DNA of 64,000 bases from Selaginella moellendorffii (taxonomy: Eukaryota > Streptophyta > Lycopodiopsida > Selaginellales > Selaginellaceae). A program made the translations under genes and the position numbers. A model generated the notes under the pieces. It had not been told where the DNA came from. It ran no database searches and was given only the letters and a program-made list of their open reading frames with translations. This document shows, in pieces, positions 10,930 to 19,996 of this stretch. Position 1 is the first letter of the stretch. Each line of letters begins with the position of its first letter. The DNA is taken from positions 1,223,923 to 1,287,922 of the forward strand of contig NW_003314295.1 of assembly GCF_000143415.4 (NCBI RefSeq). The letters run 5' to 3'.

Positions 10930-11430
10930 TGAAAGTGCTCCAGATCTGGAGTTACCTACGATCAGCTCATTGCCTGGATTGCTGCGTCAACCAAGCCAGC
11001 ATGGCTACACTCAGTGAGGATGAAGTGAAAGCAATCCCGTCCGGTTTTAAGACTTCCAGAACAAAGCTGCAAGTGACCATAACTTGGCCTTCGCAGTACT
11101 ACATGCTCAGCACCAGTGATACTCCCACTTTGAGTTGGCCACGGATGCAATGGCTTCGTCTCTATATCTGGAGATAGTCAAGTGAATTACAGAGCTGCCA
11201 AGCTTCCACAAGCCTTCAGTTCTGCCACGAAAGCTTATCAGCATCCGTTGAAACAGCTCGTCCGGTTCGTTGTACTGAGCATAGCCGGCAATCAAGATAG
11301 TCCACGATGTTGCTTCCGGGGTATTCGTTTAAAAACTTGATGAGGCTTCGACGCGACCTTTGCAGATCGACGAAGCTCTCTGTGTCTTCTTCACTCAAAA
11401 CACTGGAACAGGCCTTCCAACGCAGTATCA
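10930..11430 (-). pseudogene. PPR protein remnant (copy A)
   Basis: Reading the minus strand downward gives a short N-terminal piece (..FLNEYPGSNIVDYLDC), MIAGYAQYNEPDELFQRM, VIHLTISRYRDE and FILTECSHAGLVDAAI, all typical PLS-class PPR helices. They are spread over different frames with gaps. The copy-B version at 26330-26880 is slightly more complete. Confidence 0.6.
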
Positions 11431-11578
11431 TCCGTTTGAGCGTCCAGATGACAGCCTCGGTACTTCATGAGAGTAAGGCATCGTCAGTTGGTGCCGTTTA
11501 GAGCGAAGCCAGAGTGCATTCTAGACCACACTAATCCCGCCACTTAAACCTCTCGAGCACTGTGGTAGCACCGTACTT

Positions 11579-12394
11579 TCACAAGCTCATAGTCAGATCG
11601 TCTTCCTCCTGTGCGTTTAGCACTTTAATCCTCCACTCGCTCTCTTTCTTCTCAGTCAGAGAATCGTCCACCACAACTACCAGAGGATTCGTCACTTCAA
11701 TCGGCCACCCGGGGTCCTGAAAGATCGCATTCCTGCGCTGTTTCCTTTGAGATAACATCCATCGCACTAGCAAAAAGCACGCAAGAAGCACCAAGATCGC
11801 AACCAAAACCCAGAGAAGAAGCTGGAGCAGCGACCACGGCGTCCTCCGAGCCACTGTAACTACTGCCGCGGGTGTCGGTGTGGCCACTGCTGCGTTGTGA
11901 CCGTGGCGACGATGGTGGTGGTGGTGGTGGTGGTGGCGTCCTCCATGATGGTGACCATGGTGATGGTGGTGAACAACCAGAGGAGCTCCATCACCGTGAT
12001 GATGATGGCACGGAGCTGGATCGTGGTGGCGAGCATGATCAAGGAAAGCAGGCGCTGGAGCTCGATCACCAGGGTGGTGGCCGCGAGCATGAACGAAAGC
12101 AGCTGGCGCTGGAGCCGGAGCTGGAACTGGAGCGCCACCTTGAAGACCTGGAGGTAAAGCTGGCGCTGGCTCGTGGCCTCCATGAGATGCTCGAGGATGG
12201 TGGTGTCCATGCGCTGCTCGATGCGCCGGAGCTGGAGCTGGAGCTGGAGCTCGCGGGTGTGAAGCTCGGTGATGGCCGCCATGCCAGGGCGCTGGAGCTC
12301 GGTGGCCAAGCGTTGGAGGCCCATGATCGCGAGAGACCATAGCTTCTTGATGGAGAGAAGCATCCATACCTGACGAAAGCGCGCGTTCCGACAT
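11579..12394 (-). CDS. His/Ala/Pro-rich single-pass membrane protein (hypothetical), copy A
   Basis: This 271-residue ORF is not from any family I recognise. Residues 30-125 are rich in Ala-Pro dipeptides with scattered His. Residues 129-165 are dominated by His, including an eight-His run at about 154-161. A strong hydrophobic segment (about 187-210, LLQLLLWVLVAILVLL..) is followed by the basic RKQRR and an acidic C-terminus. This suggests a membrane anchor with a metal-binding-capable ectodomain and a cytosolic tail, which is inference. There is no signal peptide. Indels against copy B (26942-27754) are multiples of three and the membrane segment is kept. Low-complexity sequence leaves other frames open too, so strand and frame are likely but not certain. 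Confidence 0.5.
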   Translation of the reverse strand: MSERALSSGMDASLHQEAMVSRDHGPPTLGHRAPAPWHGGHHRASHPRAPAPAPAPAHRAAHGHHHPRASHGGHEPAPALPPGLQGGAPVPAPAPAPAAFVHARGHHPGDRAPAPAFLDHARHHDPAPCHHHHGDGAPLVVHHHHHGHHHGGRHHHHHHHHRRHGHNAAVATPTPAAVVTVARRTPWSLLQLLLWVLVAILVLLACFLLVRWMLSQRKQRRNAIFQDPGWPIEVTNPLVVVVDDSLTEKKESEWRIKVLNAQEEDDLTMSL

Positions 12395-12494
12395 CTCGAA
12401 TAGAAAAATCCAAGGGAGAAAGTATAACCTAACCTTGACTTGGAAAAAAATAGTAAAACTTTTTGAAAAAAAGGGAACTTGGATTGCGCGGCGA

Positions 12495-12640
12495 GTTGGA
12501 TCCTCCCCAAAGTCATTGTCGTCGATGGAAGCGTCCTGTTACTCGGTCACCAGATCGTTGAGATTGCTCTCCGCCTCAGAGAAATCGGTGTACCAGTGGA
12601 GAAACGCCTTGCGCTGGAACATGAGCGTCAACCTATTTGT
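12495..12640 (-). pseudogene. beta-tubulin C-terminal fragment (copy A)
   Basis: From the minus-strand Met at 12622 the frame reads [20 protein letters not shown], then NLNDLVTE, a TAA, then QDASIDDNDFGED. This is the conserved end of beta-tubulin (..[10 protein letters not shown]...[21 protein letters not shown]..), with the GEGMDEME part deleted and the EYQQY part replaced by a stop. Only this tail is present, so it is a gene fragment. Copy B keeps a shorter, more damaged version at 27860-27960, and the acidic end recurs at 6240-6277. Confidence 0.7.
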
Positions 12641-12695
12641 GAAACAATCGACTATTCAAGAAGAGTGGAAAGACAAAGTTTGTGTGAGCACATTC

Positions 12696-12953
12696 TTAGC
12701 TGTGCTTGAGCTTGTCCTTGAATTCCTGCTGGAACTTCTCCAAACACTCCATCTCCATAGTCGAATTCCTCGAATCCGGAAAAGGAAGATGGCGAGAAGC
12801 ATAAGCATCCAAGTTGGGAGAGTCTTCCATGAAATCAATGGGGTCTGGAAGCTCATCTTTCATGTTTCCAAGGAGAGAGTGGAGGTCTTGATCTTGTTTG
12901 ACAGGCGTGCAACACCAAAGAAGAGAGACGCGAGGAGCTGTGCCTGATGACAT
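12696..12953 (-). other. possible cytosolic-tail exon, unassigned
   Basis: A minus-strand frame reads DLHSLLGNMKDELPDPIDFM and ends MECLEKFQQEFKDKLKHS plus stop. It looks like a soluble helical tail and lies immediately downstream of the NHL gene on the same strand, so it could be an alternative last exon, but no in-phase junction was found. Copy B (28030-28220) repeats it with an 11-base deletion that breaks the frame. Confidence 0.3.
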
Positions 12954-13047
12954 ACAAGCAGGAAAAGACTAAAGACGGCGCTAGGAAGTTCGCTTCTGCT
13001 GCCGAACTTGCAGATCATCGTCCTCCGGAACGTCCACCAGCAATCTT

Positions 13048-14001
13048 TCAGTGCTTCCCAGAAATATTTTCATAAGAGTCACCAGCTTTGCTCGTGAAAC
13101 TTACTTGCCGGCGTAGCTGATCAAGTATCTTCCAGATTATAAAAGCTCCCAGAGGTATCCCCAGACAGACGCCAAGCAGCACTACGCATTTTTGTGATCC
13201 TGATCGTGAAATCAACAAAGAGCAGGAGTTTTAAATCCAATCGAAAGAAAAAAGTCCAGGTAAAGGATGAGAAGTCACCTGAAACGGTTGAATCGCTTGA
13301 ATCACACGACTTTGGATCATCGATTTGTATCTCGCGAATCAGCCAGTTCCCGCGATCGGCTATGGGTAAGGAGCCACAAGAACACGCCAAGCTAAACTCG
13401 CTTGAGAAACGAGCTGTGCCGTCGGCAATGCCTGGCTTCCGAGAGCTACCTCCGGCAATGGTGGTCACTGTTGGAAACAGAAAAAATGTTCTAGAGATTT
13501 TTAAAAGAGAAAACGAAACTACCTTTGCTGATTTTGCGTATAGCCATCCTCGTATCCGCCACAAAGATCGCGCCATTGCCGCACATAGCAAGGCTTTGTG
13601 GGCGATTAAAAAGTGACTTTGCCGCCGGGCCGTCGATATAGCCGGACTCCCAACCGGCAAAAGCTTCCAAGCTGCTATCTAGAGGAAAAAAATCTTAAGC
13701 TTTGGCGCCACAAAACAAAGCATAAGAAAAGCCTCTAGTGCTTACTCTGCGAGAGTGGCAGTCTCAGCTTCCATATACGATTGCCACTGGAATCGGGCGC
13801 CAACATAAACTTGTTCCGCGGGTCCGGATACAAGCCAAAGGCATTTACCGAGTGCTTGCCGAGATCAAACAAGGTCTTGACAGTAAACCCAGAACAAAAG
13901 TTTTGAGCAAGAGCGTAAAGCTCACGAACAAACTCTGAAGCATCATTAGCAAGCGAGGCGAGCAGCAGCGCTCCGATGATCCAGGCCGAGCTGTTCTTCA
14001 T
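13048..14001 (-). CDS. NHL-repeat domain membrane protein
   Basis: Four exons join in phase: 14001-13746, 13678-13523, 13467-13279 and 13199-13048, giving 250 residues. The protein starts with a signal peptide (MKNSSAWIIGALLLASLA). It then has the plant NHL-protein pattern GFTVKTLFDLGK..AFGLYPDPRN, a repeat with GNGAIFVADTRMAIRKIS and VTTIAGG, and ADRGNWLIREIQI, which together form a short beta-propeller. A transmembrane helix (VVLLGVCLGIPLGAFIIW) and a brief tail ending ISGKH follow. Plant NHL proteins of this type are secretory-pathway membrane proteins of unknown biochemical role and usually have a longer C-terminal region, so this one is short or has an unannotated last exon (see 12696-12953). 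The upstream ATG at 14022 would spoil the signal peptide. Confidence 0.75.
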
Positions 14002-14623
14002 ATCGTGCTCTAAAACCCTCAAGCGTCGTTTAGCCTGAGATGGTTAGAAGATCCATTTCCTATGTGGTTAAATACCCGTGAATCATAATTGAACTGTGTG
14101 TTCACGCCATTCGCAAGCTACAAAGAGTTATCATCAAGCAAGGCAGTGGAAAACAATTTTGGTACTAGGAGCATTCATGAACAATTGATAAGAACAACTA
14201 AGATCCATTGAGAAAGGTATGCTATATACGAAGAAGCTTTAGGATGTTCTTTGGAAAATGTTGCCAGTTCTGGTGGGTGATTATAATTCTACTGTGAGAG
14301 AATATCAGATAATTGCAATGATTTCATCCCAAAATATCAGATCCCAGATCAAGTATGGAACGTTCAATTTCAGGGCTGAACGCATTCAGCCTTCATGCTA
14401 AGAGATTGTGATGGGAATGGCACGACTGCTGCCAAGCATGTTGTGTAGCACATTTGCCAATGAGTGTTTGGTTTGGGTGAGCCCTAAGAAAATCACTCCC
14501 AATGTCACCATAATCAGTTTACAAACACCTGAGTAAGTTTAAGTTTAAATGGTCATCTTCATTGAGAAGCCCCAATCCATAACAATTTAGATAGCATTAT
14601 TTCTTTAAAATATTTTGTGCTGT
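14002..14623. other. intergenic, nothing recognised
   Basis: This presumably holds the NHL promoter in its left part. No gene or repeat was recognised up to the LTR start at 14624. Confidence 0.5.
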
Positions 14624-14796
14624 TGTGAGGGTAAGTGTACGGCTACGATGCCGTATACTAATATTAGTGTAGTAGGATTTTGGTAGTTGTCAGATTGGTT
14701 TCAATCCGAACCACTCGCTCCTGTATATAAGCTAGGGTTTTTGGGCTAATTGATATGCACATTTCTGTATTCCTGTTCCATATTCCATGCACTCAC
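14624..14796 (+). mobile_element. Gypsy element 1: LTR in inverted orientation
   Basis: The sequence starts TGTGAGGG and ends ATGCACTCAC. It matches the LTR at 19532-19706 but on the opposite strand. It is joined at 14797 to ATGCAAAAAGCTAGATC.., which is leader sequence in the orientation of the main element. A normal element would have both LTRs in the same orientation, so this is a rearranged end or a misassembly next to the gap. Confidence 0.75.
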
Positions 14797-14892
14797 TATG
14801 CAAAAAGCTAGATCTAAACCAAAATCCTGAAAGAAAAGAACAAAAGAAAAAAAATGGAAAAAGCTAGATCTAGACAATGTAAAAGCTAGATN

Positions 14893-14991
14893 NNNNNNNN
14901 NNNNNNNNNNNNNNNNNNNNNNNNNNNNNNNNNNNNNNNNNNNNNNNNNNNNNNNNNNNNNNNNNNNNNNNNNNNNNNNNNNNNNNNNNNN
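14893..14991. other. run of N (assembly gap)
   Basis: About 100 undetermined bases separate the leader fragment of the inverted end from the 3' end of the pol region. Its true size is unknown. Confidence 1.
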
Positions 14992-15029
14992 CTCACATCA
15001 TCCCCTCCTCTCGGAATAATGGAAGGCCG

Positions 15030-16451
15030 TCAGGGTTCTCTTGTAGATGGGCCGGGATCTGGAGGAACGTCAGGAAGAGGCATCGGTGGATCTGTAGACG
15101 GTATTAACTGCTCCTGATCCCTTTGTATGAAGCGTTTTAACCGCTGCACATGCACAATCTCGGGAGGATCGGCCTGCTAAACGTCATGCCGAACCTCATA
15201 AACTTGTGGTCCAACTTGCCACAACATCCGATACGGTCCTTTCCACTGCGCAAGGAGCCCCTTAGATAAACCATGTACCGTAAGATGGGGAAAACGGACT
15301 AACACCAAATCATCCACTTTGTACTCCGCAGGTGGACGATGATGCACTTGTACGCGGCCTAGGTGTTCAGCAGACTCTGCTCGGACAAGTGGAAGAATGC
15401 TTGTCAAATATTGATCCCATGACCTAGCATCAGAAGCTCGTGGCAATCGCGAAGGTAAACCCAGCTCTGTTGGTAATATTGGATCATGACCATATAGAAG
15501 TTTATATGGTGAAGCACCAACAGAACTCTGCACCCCTGTGACATAGGCATATCGAAGAGATGGCAAATAACCATCCCAATCCGAATGCTGAAAGTTCACA
15601 TACTTCGCAATCATCCCTTTGAATGTCCGAACGAGCCGTTCCACCAGACCATCTGATTGTGGATGATAAACACTCGTAAAAGTGTGGCGTATCCCCAACT
15701 GAGATGTCAAAACATGAAATACCTCAGCCATAAATGCAGGACTATTATCCGAAAGAATCCGCTCTGGACAAGAATGTTGGAACACCACTTGATTGAGGAG
15801 GAAGTATCCAACAGCAGTTGTAGAGGCACTAGTAAGAGCACCAACTTCCACCCAACGAGTCAAGTAGTCAGAAGCAATAATAACATACTCATTGCCAGTA
15901 GTCGATCGTGGAAAAGGTCCCATAAGATCAAACGCCACCAACTCAAACGGACGGGAAACTGCAATTGACTCTAACCGTCCTTCCGCAGCACAAGGGGGAG
16001 TATTACGAGCTTGGCACCAAACACAACTACGCACATACCGGATAATATCACGTCGCATCTCTGGCCAATAGAAAGACTTGCGCAGCTTCTCGGTGACACG
16101 ACGGTGTCCCATATGCCCACCTAGAACAGGAGAATCATGGTAAGCATGGAGAAACTGCAAAATAAACACCGAAGGCACCACCAGCCGTAAATGATCATCA
16201 GAATCCGTCCCCACAAAATAAAAAAGGCCATCTTTAAGGCGATATTGAGAATGTAAATGCCGGAAAGGCAAATCATCAGCAAGTGATGCAGGATTCTCAA
16301 ACCCATCTCGAAGCCTTCGAATCCACGGCTTAATCTTTTGAGCCTCGCGAACCTCATCAAGAGAAGGTAGATCTTGCTCTGCGCCCTGTGGACACTGAAC
16401 GTCAAGGACAGCAACCGCCGAAGGCACAGAATCCTCATCTAGAAAATCCAC
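15030..16451 (-). pseudogene. integrase region, Gypsy element 1
   Basis: The frame 16451-15177 contains the HHCC zinc-binding N-domain (..HAYHDSPVLGGHMGHRRVTE.., CVWCQA) and the DDE core (FDLMGPFPRST, ILSDNSPAF, HPQSDGLVERLVRTFKG). A C-terminal domain (DLVLVRFPHLTVHG) follows. A TAG at 15177-15179 is followed by about 48 more in-frame codons, QADPPEIVHVQRLKRF..., ending TGA at 15030-15032. The same TAG followed by CAGGCC is present in the related element at 55701. Confidence 0.85.
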
Positions 16452-16511
16452 AGATGCTGGAACAACAGGTTCGTTAGAAACATGAGAAGTGAGTGGAGAA
16501 GGAAGAGGAGC

Positions 16512-17982
16512 TCAAGAAAGGGCATCAGCATCAGCCATAGAACTCCCTGGGCGATGAACAACATCGAAATCATATATCTGAAGCTTCAAAGCCCATCGAG
16601 CCGTACGACCAACCAGGTTCTTCTGCCAGACTGTTGCTAAACACTCCTTCTCCGTCGTGGAGTAGTTCATCTCCGCTGGTTGTAATGTACGGCTTATGTA
16701 TGCAATGGGATGGCGCTGACCAGGCACACTCGAGCTCTCTTGCATTAACACGCCTCCAAGACCAATGTCAGAAGCATCCACGCGCAAAATAAAAGGTCGA
16801 GTGTAGTCAGGATATGCCAAAACCGGAGGAGTCGTCAATAGCTCTTTGAGATTCACGAACGCCCGCTCACAATCCGGAGACCAGATGAAAGATGACGTTG
16901 ATGACTTCAACAAGGCTCGCAATGGTGTAGTGCGATCGGAAAGATGATCCACAAAATGACCGAGATACTGCACCTTACCCAAAAAGCGCTGCACATCATT
17001 CACACACTTCGGAGTAGGGAACTTTAGAATAGCCACAAGTTTGTCAGGATCAACTTGCAAACCCTCACGAGAAATACGGTACCCAAGATAAGTTGTGTCC
17101 TTGGACCCAAACACACACTTTGACTGCTTCAGCTTTAAACCAACGTCGCGTAGCCGATCCAACACTTTACAAACATCACAAACGTGCTCCTCCCACGTCC
17201 CCTCCGAGTGGATCAAGACATCATCAATGAAGTCAGCCGTCACCTCCGGCATATCGCAAAGAAAAAGTTGCTGGAGCATTGTTCAAACCAAACGGTATCA
17301 CCAAGAACTCGTACAAACCAAATGGTGTACAAAAAGCAGTCTTAGGAATATCTTCTTCGGCCATCGGTACTTGCCAATACCCAGAAGCAAGATCTAGCTT
17401 GGTGAACCAACGACTTCGCCCTAGACGATCCAAGAGATCAGTAGTGTGAGGAAGAGGGTACACGTTCGGGATCGTCACTTCATTTAACGGACAATAGTCG
17501 ATGCAGAAACGAATACTCCCATCAGGCTTCGTCACAAGATGAGGTTCACGTGCCCAAGGACTCCGCGACTTCCGAATAACACCCTTCTCCAACATCTCCT
17601 TGACGTTTGCACGTAAAATCTTGATCTCCTTGGGTGACCGACGACGAACAGGAACCTTGATTGGACGAGCATCCCCGGTTGGAATAGGATGACGTGTGGC
17701 AATCTTGGCCCCAGATGATAAGTCAAATTCAAAGAGATCAGAATACTCCTTCATGAGTTGGTCAACAACTGCAACACAAAGATCATCGGAGGGATCGGAA
17801 AAGGGAAGAGCAGAACAAGATGGAAACACAAGAGGAAATAGTGGGGGAACAAAAGTAATGGAAGTAGAGGTAGAAGTAGAGGGACGAAGAAGTACGGAAG
17901 TGAGAGGAATGGATGAAACATAAGGAAGTATAAGACAAGGGGGAGAAGCCTCAAAGTCACACTTGGCATGATTGCGCTGCAA
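16512..17982 (-). pseudogene. reverse transcriptase-RNase H region, Gypsy element 1
   Basis: The upstream frame (17982-17233) carries RT motifs: VTKPDGSIRFCIDYCPLNEV, FTKLDLASGYWQVPM and NNAPATF. The downstream frame (17279-16512) carries FIDDVLIHSEGTW (catalytic Asp pair) and RNase H segments (VLRVDASDIGLGGVL, STTEKECLATVW). At about 17260 roughly 20 bases present in the sister element (the QRMMDEV segment) are missing, which shifts the frame inside RT. A TGA at 16512-16514 separates RNase H from integrase. Not functional as it stands. Confidence 0.85.
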
Positions 17983-18294
17983 TCAATCCATACCAAGAAT
18001 GAGGTCAAAAGCTTGACTCAGCACCACCCGCAACGACTGCAACTCAAGCTCGAGATCGCCCATACGCACAACCAGGTCCACCTCATCTCGTGCACATACA
18101 TGTGTACGGCCGTTGCCATAAAGAATGAAAACTAGATCCGCCGCATGACGCAAGTGTAGACGACAACGTGTGGCAACAGGTCGAGCAATAGAAGATAAAC
18201 TCGAACCTGTATCAACTAACACGGAGAGAAGAATAGGAGAACTCTTGTTATAAAAACGAGCTTGGAAAGTAAACACTGGATGAACCAGTGCCAA
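17983..18294 (-). pseudogene. aspartic protease region, Gypsy element 1
   Basis: The minus-strand frame contains the retropepsin signature VLVDTGSSLS and ends SQAFDLILGMD followed by TGA. The related element at 44.7 kb has TGG (Trp) at that codon, so the stop is a point mutation that cuts the protease-RT linker. Confidence 0.8.
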
Positions 18295-18476
18295 GTGAAC
18301 CCCTTGATGATACTCTCAAAAGAAAAATGGAGGGGTCACTAACTTATTCGCGCAAGGTCCCTCCATTACTCGCGTGACTCCTCGTTTCCCAAATGCACCT
18401 CGGTATCCAAACCTTCCACCGCAGCAGCACCAACGGGACGTTGCTGACGCCAAGGTCTCCACCCAGGAAATGGAGG

Positions 18477-19298
18477 TCACCAATCCGGAAAGCGCCGACA
18501 ACACCGATAAGTATGACCAACTTCATCACACGCCCAGCAACGAACATCACGGCCACGACCACGTCCTCGCCCTTGTCCTTGGACTCGAGTAGTAGCAGCA
18601 TCAACCTCCATGGGAACAGGACCATCACTCATAGGAAGTGGAGCTGAAGGACGTGTAGCAAGAAGTGGAAGAGGCGACGTCTCATATCGTTGTGCCAAGC
18701 GAAGAGCATCGTCAAGGGTGGCAGGAGCAAGTGCATGCACAAGTCCGACAAGATCTTGACGAAGTGCTGGCCACAACATTCCTAGCTTGATCTGCTCCGA
18801 CATATTTGGCTCCACACGAAGCAAAAGACTTCGGAAACGAATGCCAAATTGCATCACCAACTCAGATGGCCCTTGGCGAAGACGATGCAATTGTTGGAAG
18901 GCATCATCACAATCGTCGGCGTGTCCGAAGGCGTGTTTGAAGACATCCGGAAGAACACTCCAATCGCCACGAGTGGCTGCGCTCAATCCATTGTACCACT
19001 GCAATGCCGTCCCTTGGAGACATGTGGGGAACTCACGCAAATGTCGAGCATCATCCCAAGAATGATATGTGGCAATCACCGTGAAGTGATCGAACCAATA
19101 GTACACATCATCCCCAGGATTCCCACGAAAGAACTCCGGCCGAACACGAGGATTGGCACCAAGAGCAGGAGGAGTTGTACCATGTGCCGTGAACGCCGCC
19201 ATCAATTGAGTTTGGTTGTTCAATTGCAAGCGCATAGCATCAAGCAATTGAACCAACTGCTGCTCTAGAGTCAAAGGAGGAGATTGCAGATCGGCCAT
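18477..19298 (-). CDS. Gag-like capsid/nucleocapsid protein of Gypsy element 1
   Basis: This 273-residue open frame begins at the ATG at 19298, just after the leader. Residues 60-200 form the retrotransposon gag region (DDVYYWFDHFTVIATYHSWD, LQGTALQWYNGL, VMQFGIRFRSLL). A basic GQGRGRGRGR stretch precedes a CCHC zinc knuckle (CWACDEVGHTYRCC) near the end. The protein would package element RNA. The frame has no internal stop and is the best-preserved part of the element. The decayed homologue is at 43428-44240. Confidence 0.85.
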   Translation of the reverse strand: MADLQSPPLTLEQQLVQLLDAMRLQLNNQTQLMAAFTAHGTTPPALGANPRVRPEFFRGNPGDDVYYWFDHFTVIATYHSWDDARHLREFPTCLQGTALQWYNGLSAATRGDWSVLPDVFKHAFGHADDCDDAFQQLHRLRQGPSELVMQFGIRFRSLLLRVEPNMSEQIKLGMLWPALRQDLVGLVHALAPATLDDALRLAQRYETSPLPLLATRPSAPLPMSDGPVPMEVDAATTRVQGQGRGRGRGRDVRCWACDEVGHTYRCCRRFPDW

Positions 19299-19531
19299 GA
19301 AGATGAATGAAAAAGAAAGAGCAAAAGAAGAGAAATGACAAAAAGCTGGAAAGAAATGGTAGATCTAAACAATGCAAAAAGCTAGATCTAAACCAAAATC
19401 CTGAAAGGAAAGAACAAAAGAAAAGAAATGGAAAAAGCTAGATCTAAACAATGCAAAAGCTAGATCTAAACCGAAATCCCAAATCCAAGCACTCCCCAGG
19501 GACAATCAAAGGTACCCCTCAACTCCACCAA

Positions 19532-19706
19532 TGTGAGTGCATGGAATATGGAACAGGAATATAGAAATGTGCATATCAATTAGCCCAAAAACCCTAGCTT
19601 ATATACAGGAGCGAGTGGTCCGGATTGAAACCAATCCGACGGCTACCAAAATCCCACTATGCTAATATTAGTATACGGCATCGTAGCCGTACACTTGGCC
19701 CTCACA
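19532..19706 (-). repeat. 5' LTR of Gypsy element 1
   Basis: 175 bp, beginning TGTGAGGGCC and ending GCACTCACA on the minus strand, with TATATAAGC as a likely TATA-type promoter. It matches the LTRs at 43023-43198 and 55883-56020 and the inverted one at 14624. Confidence 0.85.
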
Positions 19707-19996
19707 GTGCAATGTTTTATATATATATATAAAGGATAAAAAAAAGTTAATTGTAAGCAATTAAAAAGAACAATTTGAGAAATGATTCATTAAGGTTTAA
19801 ATATAGAATCCTAGGATATTTAGGGTTAAGTATTTTTGAGTTTAAGTATTACTAAGTTAGATGACTTCCCAAATTCAAAAGCTTACATTTAAGGATCATA
19901 TGTTTAAATTGATATTTGGTATATCATGAGACGTAACCAAGAAAGGATATCCAATTTGAAGCAAGTACTATTGAGTGAGATTGGGCAATATATTTT
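19707..19996. other. intergenic with degenerate TRIM-like LTR
   Basis: Around 19749-19895 the sequence resembles the LTR of the 4972-5662 element (AAAAAGAACAATTTGAG.., GATGACTTCCCAAATTC..GCTTACATTT). There is no ORF. Confidence 0.4.

Larger units (their letters stand above)
6369..12907. repeat. segmental duplication, copy A
   Basis: This 6.5 kb block is collinear with 19997-28220 (copy B) in the same orientation. Matching landmarks include the AT-rich start (TTGACAAGATTAAT), TTTTGCTATATATCCACCAAACTC, ATTATGAATTTTGGGCAAAATATTGG and the His-rich ORF near the end. The right breakpoint falls after TTGACAGGCG in both copies. Copy A differs by a solo-LTR-like insertion at 8344-8976 and by lacking the Helitron that sits at 23564-25861 of copy B. 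Between 6.4 and 8.3 kb I see no gene, only AT-rich intergenic sequence. Confidence 0.85.
14992..19706 (-). mobile_element. Gypsy-type LTR retrotransposon 1 (minus strand, damaged)
   Basis: The 5' LTR is 19532-19706 (175 bp, TGTGAG...CTCACA on the minus strand). It is followed by TTGGTGGAG, compatible with priming by the CTCCACCA end of a tRNA (tRNA-Ala type). An untranslated leader carries repeated GCTAGATCTAAAC motifs. Gag, protease, reverse transcriptase, RNase H and integrase follow in the order typical of Ty3/Gypsy. The 3' purine tract GAGGAGGGGATGA abuts the gap, so the expected 3' LTR is not seen in the right orientation. The same family supplies the outer element at 43023-56020. Confidence 0.9.

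Noticed and set aside
11872-12342. Plus-strand ORF rich in Gly, Glu and Leu opposite the His-rich gene
   Set aside because: Open only because of low-complexity repeats; no domain, no membrane segment, and the minus frame gives a coherent protein.
12435-12947. Plus-strand 170-codon ORF
   Set aside because: Antisense to the tubulin fragment and the NHL-adjacent tail; no recognisable features.
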